From contig JAUNHO010000026.1 in the NCBI GenBank assembly GCA_030523905.1, positions 1 through 9,476 on the forward strand: a stretch of DNA of 9,476 bases, written 5' to 3'. Below the pieces are notes generated by a model, which saw only the letters and a program-made list of their open reading frames with translations, was not told the origin of the DNA and searched no databases. The stretch is from Bergeyella zoohelcum. GTDB taxonomy: Bacteria > Bacteroidota > Bacteroidia > Flavobacteriales > Weeksellaceae. The translations under genes and the position numbers were made by a program. This document shows, piece by piece, positions 1 through 5,878 of this stretch (within the stretch, counting starts at the first letter, position 1; the number at the start of each line of letters is the position of its first letter).

Positions 1-1
1 A

Positions 2-697
2 ATGGAAAATTATGGTAGGAACGGAAAGAGTGATTTCAAAACCGTTACTGGTAGGCAATGGACGGCATTTCCAGGCGTTACGCTCTATCAAGTTCCTATG
101 TTTGAAACATCTGGCGACCCCAAAGAGGTTACTGTGAATGCAAAAGATGCAGGAGTGTTCACGGTGGATCCATCATATCAATATCAGCCGATAAGAGGTA
201 AAGGTGTAGATATAGTGTTTAGTTATAAACATCTGGGAATCAGTCAGCCACAGGTTATGATGGATAATGTAGAAGATGCTATTTTGAATAAATTGGTCAT
301 CAATGCTTACCGAGAAGAAGCAAGAAATTATTCTACGGATAGCCTGATGAACAACCTTAATGCCTTTGAAAAACAAGTAGAGGCAAGATTGAAAACCGAT
401 TTTTCGGGTAAGTTGTTTCAACTCAATAACTTAACATCAGGTTTGCGACCGCCAGAATCTATGGCAAAAGCAATAGAACAACGAAATAATGCCATACAAC
501 AGGCGGAACAGGTAAGGAATGAACTCCAAGTAGCCAAGATGAATCTGGAAAAAGCAAAGATAGAAGCAGAAGCCAACCGAGTAAAATCACAAGGTCTAGA
601 TGCTAAACTGCTTCAAGAAAAATGGATAGAAGCCATTAGAAATACACAGAATAAGGTCATCATAACCGATGGTAAAACACCAGTAATATTGCAATAA
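2..697 (+). CDS. SPFH/prohibitin-family membrane-associated protein, 3' part (5' end outside window)
   Basis: The visible 231 residues are the C-terminal part of a prohibitin/SPFH-type protein. These proteins form large ring or cage oligomers at membranes and are linked to membrane organisation and control of membrane proteases. Residues 1 to about 145 look like the PHB domain, with beta-rich stretches such as EVTVNAKDAGVFTVDPSYQY. Residues about 150-208 are a charged, Ala/Glu/Lys/Gln-rich helix expected to form a coiled coil. The C-terminus ends in NKVIITDGKTPVILQ, a tail seen in bacterial prohibitin-like proteins. The ATG at position 2 is unlikely to be the true start: the protein begins inside the PHB fold and lacks the N-terminal membrane anchor or lipoprotein signal usual for the family. 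The gene therefore probably continues to the left. The small membrane protein begins 10 bases downstream. The specific function is unknown. Confidence 0.85.
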   Translation: MENYGRNGKSDFKTVTGRQWTAFPGVTLYQVPMFETSGDPKEVTVNAKDAGVFTVDPSYQYQPIRGKGVDIVFSYKHLGISQPQVMMDNVEDAILNKLVINAYREEARNYSTDSLMNNLNAFEKQVEARLKTDFSGKLFQLNNLTSGLRPPESMAKAIEQRNNAIQQAEQVRNELQVAKMNLEKAKIEAEANRVKSQGLDAKLLQEKWIEAIRNTQNKVIITDGKTPVILQ

Positions 698-707
698 TTA
701 TAAAAGA

Positions 708-878
708 ATGAGAAGTATTGTTTTTAGATTTTTTGTTTTCATATTGTTCAGTTTGCTAGTCGCTTGGGGTATTCGTTTTTTATTTCAATGGGAGCCGTTA
801 GCAGGTTTTTTGGGGATAGCTTGTTACTTATTTATTCTGATTTTAATTCCCTATCAAAAATATTTCAAAATAAAATAA
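708..878 (+). CDS. Small two-helix membrane protein, function unknown
   Basis: This 56-codon frame starts ATG AGA AGT ATT and ends at TAA 876-878. The product is very hydrophobic, with two probable membrane helices at about residues 4-26 (basic N-terminus MRSIVFR) and 31-48. They are separated by the short loop FQWEP, and the C-terminus is basic (YQKYFKIK). The basic ends suggest that both termini face the cytoplasm. It starts 10 bases after the stop of the SPFH-family gene, so the two are probably co-transcribed, and SPFH proteins often have small membrane partners. That link is inference only. I do not recognise a family. The start has no Shine-Dalgarno site, which is normal here. The alternative is chance coding in AT-rich spacer, but the tight spacing and the clear helix-loop-helix pattern argue for a real gene. 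Confidence 0.6.
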   Translation: MRSIVFRFFVFILFSLLVAWGIRFLFQWEPLAGFLGIACYLFILILIPYQKYFKIK

Positions 879-968
879 TTAATCAAGAAAATTCAAAATG
901 CTATTATTTTAACCCAATTTGAGGTGTGTTAAGAAGAGTTGAATTATTTTGATAAATAGAATGAAAAT

Positions 969-1484
969 ATGTCCGAAGAATTTGAAATAAAAAACAGAGT
1001 TGCCGAGAGTGGTTTGGTCAATTTTGATATTAGCGATTTGCTACCAAAAGGAGAAAGAAAAGGTATTGACCTAAAAGATTTTCTCTGGCAAGGGCTGATT
1101 TTGAAAGAGAAAGATTTCCGAGAAAAAGTAGCCAATATACAGGTGCAAGATTACGAAAATACCTTTGTGTATATCTACAATTCGGCGGAGGCTATTGTCC
1201 CCCTATGGGCGTATTTTTTGCTCACCGCTAGGCTTTCTGGCACTGCTAAAAAGATTGTTTTTGGCAAAAGAGAGGATTTGGAAACATTGCTTTTTCACGA
1301 TGCTGTAAAAGAATATGATTTTTCCGAATTGCAAAATAAACGCGTATTGGTAAAGGGTTGCACCGATAAATATATCCCAGAAAACGCCTATGTAGAGCTG
1401 GTAGAAAGCCTTATCCCCATAGTGAAATCCCTGATGTTTGGTGAGGCGTGTAGCAATGTCCCGATATATAAAGCACCGAAATAA
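969..1484 (+). CDS. DUF2480 family protein
   Basis: This 171-residue protein matches my memory of the DUF2480 family, a conserved family of unknown function found mainly in Bacteroidota. Family-like blocks are NRVAESGL (residues 9-16), the segment WQGLILKEKDFRE (40-52), SAEAIVPLWAY (72-82), VKGCTDKYIPENAYVEL (128-144) and the C-terminal KSLMFGEACSNVPIYK (153-168). Two conserved-looking cysteines (C131 and C161) and several acidic and histidine residues could bind a metal or serve catalysis, but no activity is known to me. There is no signal peptide or clear transmembrane helix, so it should be cytoplasmic. Length is normal for the family. The ATG at 969 is preferred because the conserved block starts at residue 9; the ATG at 961 is in another frame. 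It lies 81 bases upstream of aspS on the same strand. Confidence 0.85.
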   Translation: MSEEFEIKNRVAESGLVNFDISDLLPKGERKGIDLKDFLWQGLILKEKDFREKVANIQVQDYENTFVYIYNSAEAIVPLWAYFLLTARLSGTAKKIVFGKREDLETLLFHDAVKEYDFSELQNKRVLVKGCTDKYIPENAYVELVESLIPIVKSLMFGEACSNVPIYKAPK

Positions 1485-1519
1485 GGGGGATTTAAGCGAA
1501 TCAATTCAAATTATCTCTT

Positions 1520-1527
1520 TATCTTTG
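1520..1527 (+). promoter_or_regulatory. Putative -7 promoter element for aspS-comEC
   Basis: TATCTTTG matches the Bacteroidota housekeeping -7 consensus TAnnTTTG exactly and lies 38 bases before the aspS start, giving a predicted leader of about 30 bases. No good -33 TTG is visible at the expected distance upstream, so the call rests on the -7 box and its position in the only gap before aspS. Confidence 0.5.
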
Positions 1528-1565
1528 TACTTTAATACTAATTTTACAATAAAAATATTCAAAAT

Positions 1566-3314
1566 ATGTTCAGAACGCATACCAATGGCGAACTTTCGCA
1601 GAAAAATATCAATGAAAAAGTAACTTTGAGTGGCTGGGTGCAGACCATTCGCGATAAAGGTTTTGTCCTTTGGATAGACCTCCGCGACCGATATGGCATT
1701 ACCCAACTCGTGTTTGATGCCGAGCGTTCCTCCGAAGAATTGCTCACCGAAGCCAAAAAGCTAGGGCGTGAGTTTGTGATTCAAGTGGAAGGAATCGTGA
1801 TTGAAAGAAGCTCTAAAAACCCAAAAATCCCAACGGGGGAAATAGAAATTTTGGTAGAAAAACTGAATATTCTCAACAAGGCAGAGCTTCCACCTTTTAC
1901 CATAGAAGACGAAACCGATGGCGGTGAGGAACTCCGTATGAAATACCGCTATCTAGACATTCGCAGAAATCCTGTGAAGGACAAACTTATCTTCCGCCAC
2001 AAGATGGCACAGAAAGTAAGAAATTATTTGTCGGATAAAGGTTTCATAGAGGTAGAAACGCCAGTTCTCATTAAATCTACACCCGAGGGAGCAAGGGATT
2101 TTGTAGTGCCAAGCCGTATGAATGCTGGTCAGTTTTACGCCCTTCCGCAGTCGCCACAGACTTTTAAGCAACTTCTAATGGTGGGCGGTATGGATAGGTA
2201 TTTCCAAATTGTGAAATGCTTCCGAGATGAGGATTTGAGAGCCGACCGACAGCCTGAATTTACCCAAATAGATTGCGAAATGGCGTTCGTGGAGCAGGAA
2301 GATGTGATGCAAATTTTTGAGGGAATGACGGCTCATTTGCTGAAAGAAGTTACAGGCAAGGATTTCGGTAAATTCCCAAGAATGACCTTTGATGAAGCGA
2401 TGAAAACCTATGGAAACGACAAGCCTGATATTCGTTTCGGAATGAAATTTGTGGAACTGAATGACCTTGTAAAAGGCAAAGATTTCAAGATTTTTGATGA
2501 AGCTGAATTGGTTGTGGGGATTAATGTAGAAGGCTGTGCCAACTATACCAGAAAGCAAATAGACGCCCTAGTAGATTGGGTGAAACGCCCGCAAATAGGA
2601 GCGACAGGAATGGTTTGGGTGAAATTCCAAGAAGATGGAGTTATAACTTCATCTGTCAATAAATTCTATAATGAAGAAGATTTGAAAGCCATTGCCGATA
2701 AATTCGGTGCAAAAGCAGGAGATTTAATGCTGATAATGAGTGGCGAAACCAACAAGGTAAGAACCCAACTTTCCGCATTGAGAATGGAGCTAGGCAACCA
2801 ACTTGGGTTAAGGAAAGGCAATGAGTTTGCACCGCTTTGGGTCATAGATTTTCCACTTTTGGAATGGGACGAGGAAATCCAAAGATACCACGCAATGCAC
2901 CACCCATTCACTTCTCCAAAAACGGAGGATATTCCACTTCTGAAAACTGATGCAGGTAAGGCAAGAGCCAACGCCTATGATTTGGTATTAAATGGCAATG
3001 AAATTGGCGGTGGTTCGGTAAGGATTTACGATAAAGAATTGCAATCAATGATGTTTGATTTGCTTGGTTTCACACCAGAAGAGGCAGAGAAACAGTTTGG
3101 CTTCCTGATGAACGCCTTTAAATATGGAGCTCCGCCACACGCAGGTTTAGCGTTCGGTTTTGATAGATTGGTAGCGATTTTAGATGGCAACGAGGTGATT
3201 AGAGATTATATAGCTTTCCCTAAAAACAACAGCGGAAGAGATGTGATGATAGACGCTCCGAGCAGTATTGCAGACGAACAATTGCAAGAATTAAATCTGA
3301 AAATAACGGAGTAA
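1566..3314 (+). CDS. aspS: Aspartyl-tRNA synthetase, bacterial type
   Basis: This cytoplasmic class IIb aminoacyl-tRNA synthetase charges tRNA-Asp with aspartate using ATP. At 582 residues it is full length (the E. coli enzyme is about 590). Residues 1-105 form the OB-fold anticodon-binding domain (LSGWVQTIRDKGF...WIDLRDRYG). Motif 1 is GFIEVETPVL (159-168), the aspartate/ATP site includes QSPQTFKQLL (195-204), and motif 2 is FRDEDLRADRQPEF (219-232). A bacterial GAD insertion domain occupies about 290-410, HHPFTSP is at 445-451, and motif 3 is GLAFGFDR (527-534). By eye, the residue matching the histidine reported in non-discriminating AspRS is Lys31, and Lys84 aligns with a lysine of the E. 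coli enzyme. This hints at a tRNA-Asp-specific enzyme, but that is inference. A TAnnTTTG promoter box precedes it and comEC follows after 21 bases. Confidence 0.98.
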   Translation: MFRTHTNGELSQKNINEKVTLSGWVQTIRDKGFVLWIDLRDRYGITQLVFDAERSSEELLTEAKKLGREFVIQVEGIVIERSSKNPKIPTGEIEILVEKLNILNKAELPPFTIEDETDGGEELRMKYRYLDIRRNPVKDKLIFRHKMAQKVRNYLSDKGFIEVETPVLIKSTPEGARDFVVPSRMNAGQFYALPQSPQTFKQLLMVGGMDRYFQIVKCFRDEDLRADRQPEFTQIDCEMAFVEQEDVMQIFEGMTAHLLKEVTGKDFGKFPRMTFDEAMKTYGNDKPDIRFGMKFVELNDLVKGKDFKIFDEAELVVGINVEGCANYTRKQIDALVDWVKRPQIGATGMVWVKFQEDGVITSSVNKFYNEEDLKAIADKFGAKAGDLMLIMSGETNKVRTQLSALRMELGNQLGLRKGNEFAPLWVIDFPLLEWDEEIQRYHAMHHPFTSPKTEDIPLLKTDAGKARANAYDLVLNGNEIGGGSVRIYDKELQSMMFDLLGFTPEEAEKQFGFLMNAFKYGAPPHAGLAFGFDRLVAILDGNEVIRDYIAFPKNNSGRDVMIDAPSSIADEQLQELNLKITE

Positions 3315-3335
3315 AAGGGAGATATATCCAATAAA

Positions 3336-5072
3336 ATGCAAAAACAACCTCTATTTATCGTTACGATATGCCTTATTCTTGGGATTGTATTTCGGGAGTG
3401 GGTGTTTATAGAGATTGTTTTTGCATTTATTTTATTGATATTCAGCTTATTGATGGTTTTGGTTTCATTCTATAAAAGCCTTAAAATCATCAGATTTCGT
3501 CCTGTTTTTCTATGTTTTTTATTCTTTATTTTAGGAATATTTTTGCATTCTTTTAATACACGAATAACTGAAAATCAGGTATTTGAAGGGAAGCAAAACA
3601 TAGTTTTTAAGGTAGATAAAAAACTGAATTCTAATGAGAAAAACAAACGCTATGAAGTAAGTTTTTGGGTAAATGAGAAACCAAATAAAGCCGTTTTTAG
3701 TTATCCTAAAACTTATCAAGACTTTGATTTTCAGCATTATTATAAGGCGGAAGTTTATATCAATCCTACGAAACCTGCGGAGCATTCCTATCAGTTTGAT
3801 TATGCTAAATACCTTGCACGAAGACAAATTTTTTATCAGATTTATAGTTCTGATGAGGTTGAAATTTCCCCAAGAAATGATTTGAGCTTTTCTGAAAAAA
3901 TAGCCCAAAAACGCTTTGAAGTCTTAAAGAAAATTGATAATCTTTCCATTTCTGATAAATCTAGAAACTTTATGAAAGGTATTGTTTTAGCAGACCGAAC
4001 AGAAATGGATGCGGAGGTAACGAGAGATTTCCAAAAATCTGGATTGATACATCTTTTGGCGATTTCGGGGACACATATAGGGATTATTTTTGCGTTTTTT
4101 CTTTTTGTTTTTCAAAGATTTTTGCCGTTCAGATGGCATCGTTATGCTATTTTTATTAGTCTGATTTTCATTTGGTTATTTGCTATATTTATAGGTTTTG
4201 GCAATTCTGTGGTACGATCTTGTGTGATGCTCACGGCATATTTTATTAGTGTGATGTTGCAACGCAAACCAGATTTGCTTCACGCTATGGCATTGGCAGG
4301 TTTGCTTATTTTATCGGTGGATACTCATCAGCTGTATGATGTTGGTTTTCAGCTGAGTTTCATTGCAGTTTTGGGGATTTATTGGCTTAATTCTCCTATA
4401 TTATCTCTATTTCCTAAACTTTGGCGAAGAAAGAAAATTACACGATTTTTTATTAATATTTTCTCCGTTACATTGGCGGCTCAGTTCGCTACTTTACCTC
4501 TGATTTTATACTATTTTCATCAGTTTTCTTTAGTGTCTTTTGTATCCAATTTGGTGGTTATTCCATTTGCTCAAATCATTATTATTTTCTCTTTACTGAT
4601 GGCGGTTTTCACGGCTTTTGATGGTATTTCGGATTGGCTGTATTCCCTTTATGATGGGCTGATATCTTGGTTTGCGGATTTTCAAGTGGTTTTTATAGAC
4701 AAAATTCCGATGACTTTTTTGGAAATATTGGTGCTGTTTATGATGATTTATAGCCTTCGTTTTGTATTTTTGAAGTTTAATTCTAAAAATATTTTCAATT
4801 TCATATACCTATCCTTGTTTTTTATATTAATAAAAATAGGGCTTGATGTTTATCAATATCATAAAAACGAAACTCTATCTCATTTTTATTTTGATAAAGA
4901 AATTATTTCGGTAAAGACAAAAGATAAGGTTTTGTTTTTAGTTCCTAATGATGTTGATTTAGAGAAAGTTAAATCTTATATTATTAATCCTTATTTAGTT
5001 TCTGTAAGAGAAAAAGAAGTTGAAATAAAGGTGCTTTCATCTGAAAACATAGATGTTAAAATGATAAAATAA
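3336..5072 (+). CDS. comEC: ComEC/Rec2-family DNA internalisation channel, without metallo-beta-lactamase domain
   Basis: This inner-membrane protein should carry single-stranded DNA into the cytoplasm during natural transformation. The 578-residue product begins with about three membrane helices (residues 5-25, 27-47, 54-72). A soluble OB-like DUF4131 region (about 85-175) follows, and then the Competence domain (about 210-480) with many helices. Family landmarks are HLLAISGTHIGI (239-250), RSCVM (294-298), DVGFQLSFIAVLGI (335-348) and NLVVIP (405-410). The last 75 residues form a short soluble tail. The C-terminal metallo-beta-lactamase-like domain of Bacillus ComEC is absent, with no His-rich HxHxDH motif. 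As far as I know this shorter form is common in Bacteroidota, so it need not be a truncation. The start lies 21 bases after aspS, suggesting co-transcription. Base composition looks more AT-rich than aspS and sdhA, as expected for a Phe/Ile-rich membrane protein. Confidence 0.93.
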   Translation: MQKQPLFIVTICLILGIVFREWVFIEIVFAFILLIFSLLMVLVSFYKSLKIIRFRPVFLCFLFFILGIFLHSFNTRITENQVFEGKQNIVFKVDKKLNSNEKNKRYEVSFWVNEKPNKAVFSYPKTYQDFDFQHYYKAEVYINPTKPAEHSYQFDYAKYLARRQIFYQIYSSDEVEISPRNDLSFSEKIAQKRFEVLKKIDNLSISDKSRNFMKGIVLADRTEMDAEVTRDFQKSGLIHLLAISGTHIGIIFAFFLFVFQRFLPFRWHRYAIFISLIFIWLFAIFIGFGNSVVRSCVMLTAYFISVMLQRKPDLLHAMALAGLLILSVDTHQLYDVGFQLSFIAVLGIYWLNSPILSLFPKLWRRKKITRFFINIFSVTLAAQFATLPLILYYFHQFSLVSFVSNLVVIPFAQIIIIFSLLMAVFTAFDGISDWLYSLYDGLISWFADFQVVFIDKIPMTFLEILVLFMMIYSLRFVFLKFNSKNIFNFIYLSLFFILIKIGLDVYQYHKNETLSHFYFDKEIISVKTKDKVLFLVPNDVDLEKVKSYIINPYLVSVREKEVEIKVLSSENIDVKMIK

Positions 5073-5135
5073 AAACCAATTTAATGAATAATTGATTAAT
5101 TTTAATTATTTAGAAAAATTACAAACTATGTTTTT

Positions 5136-5156
5136 ATGAGGTTTCTCATTTTTCTC
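5136..5156 (+). terminator. Weak candidate terminator after comEC
   Basis: ATGAG (5136-5140) and CTCAT (5145-5149) can pair around the loop GTTT, followed by TTTTTCTC. The stem is only 5 bp with two G-C pairs, so it would be a weak terminator. It lies 63 bases after the comEC stop and just upstream of the sdh promoter box, where a terminator would make sense. An overlapping pairing, TGAGGT (5137-5142) with ACCTCA (5160-5165), is also possible. Confidence 0.25.
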
Positions 5157-5172
5157 TATACCTCACAATGTT

Positions 5173-5180
5173 TATTTTTG
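5173..5180 (+). promoter_or_regulatory. Putative -7 promoter element for sdhCAB
   Basis: TATTTTTG fits the Bacteroidota -7 consensus TAnnTTTG exactly and lies 28 bases before the sdhC start, so transcription would begin roughly 20 bases before the ATG. The expected -33 position carries TTT rather than TTG. In such AT-rich DNA the match could occur by chance, but it sits in the largest gap before a new operon. The rest of the 136-base gap (5073-5208) holds only AT-rich sequence and short inverted repeats. Confidence 0.5.
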
Positions 5181-5208
5181 TCCAAAATCAAAAAATAAAA
5201 CAAATTAT

Positions 5209-5868
5209 ATGGCAGGTTTAACGAGTTCTACTATCGGTAGGAAGTACGCAATGGCATTGTCTGCAATGTTTTTGCTCATTTTCCTTGTGATGCACCTTTC
5301 TGTAAATCTCATTTCGGTTTTCAGCGGAGATGCGTTTAATGAAGCTTCGCACTTTATGGGTAGTAACCCAGTTGTTCAGTTTCTTATGCAGCCTATTTTG
5401 CTTTTTGGGGTTATTTTCCATTTTGTGATGGGCTTTGTTTTAGAACTGAAAAACAACAAGGCAAGACCAGTGAAGTACGCTGTGAATGGGGCAGCTGCAA
5501 ACTCTACTTGGATGTCAAGAAATATGATTATTTCAGGTGGTGTGGTGCTTGCGTTTTTGGTGTTACACTTGGCAGATTTTTGGGTGCCTACTATCTCTAA
5601 AAACTATTTTGGGGCTGTGCATCCTGAAACTGAATTTGAGCATTTACAGTCTAAATTTACCGCTCTTTGGAGGGTAGTGGCTTATGTTTTGTGCTTTGTG
5701 CTTTTAGGTTTGCATTTGGCACACGGTTTCCAGTCTTCTTTCCAGTCTATTGGGGCAAGACATCCTAAATATACGCCTGTAATAATGGCTTTGGGCAAGT
5801 GGTATTCTATTCTTATCCCAGCAGGATTTATTTTTGTAGCAATTTTTCATTTTGTAACTCAACAATAA
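5209..5868 (+). CDS. sdhC: Succinate dehydrogenase cytochrome b558 subunit (membrane anchor)
   Basis: This is the single di-haem membrane anchor of a type-B succinate:quinone oxidoreductase. It passes electrons from the SdhB iron-sulfur clusters to the quinone pool, probably menaquinone in this group. The 219 residues hold five hydrophobic helices at about 13-38, 55-80, 103-124, 151-172 and 195-216. Histidines in four helices (H29, H71, H120, and H169 or H172) are positioned as axial ligands for two b haems, by comparison with the Wolinella enzyme (H44/H143 and H93/H182). That assignment is by pattern, not alignment. Length and topology fit the b558 family, and no separate SdhD is needed. The N-terminus MAGLTSSTIGRKYAMALS is typical, which supports the ATG at 5209. 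It is preceded by an A-rich stretch with no Shine-Dalgarno site. sdhA starts 10 bases downstream. Confidence 0.96.
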   Translation: MAGLTSSTIGRKYAMALSAMFLLIFLVMHLSVNLISVFSGDAFNEASHFMGSNPVVQFLMQPILLFGVIFHFVMGFVLELKNNKARPVKYAVNGAAANSTWMSRNMIISGGVVLAFLVLHLADFWVPTISKNYFGAVHPETEFEHLQSKFTALWRVVAYVLCFVLLGLHLAHGFQSSFQSIGARHPKYTPVIMALGKWYSILIPAGFIFVAIFHFVTQQ

Positions 5869-5878
5869 TATCAATAAT

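Noticed and set aside
2..4. ATG at position 2 as the true start of the SPFH-family gene
   Set aside because: It would begin within the PHB domain and leave no membrane anchor or signal, so it is more likely an internal methionine.
944..951. TTATTTTG as a -7 promoter box for the DUF2480 gene, with TTG at 919-921 as -33
   Set aside because: It breaks the TAnnTTTG consensus at the second base and the spacing is long (22 bases). It is not strong enough to list as a promoter.
2175..2558. 127-codon open frame on the - strand inside aspS
   Set aside because: It is an antisense shadow of a full-length, motif-complete aspS, with no domain or start context.
3531..3908. 125-codon open frame on the - strand inside comEC
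   Set aside because: It is a shadow in AT-rich coding sequence. The Ile/Phe/Lys-rich composition reflects base content, and comEC is intact across it.
5087..5110. AATAATT/AATTATT inverted repeat as a terminator after comEC
   Set aside because: The stem has no G-C pair and no T tract follows, so it would not terminate transcription. It is kept only as part of a low-interest note on the gap.
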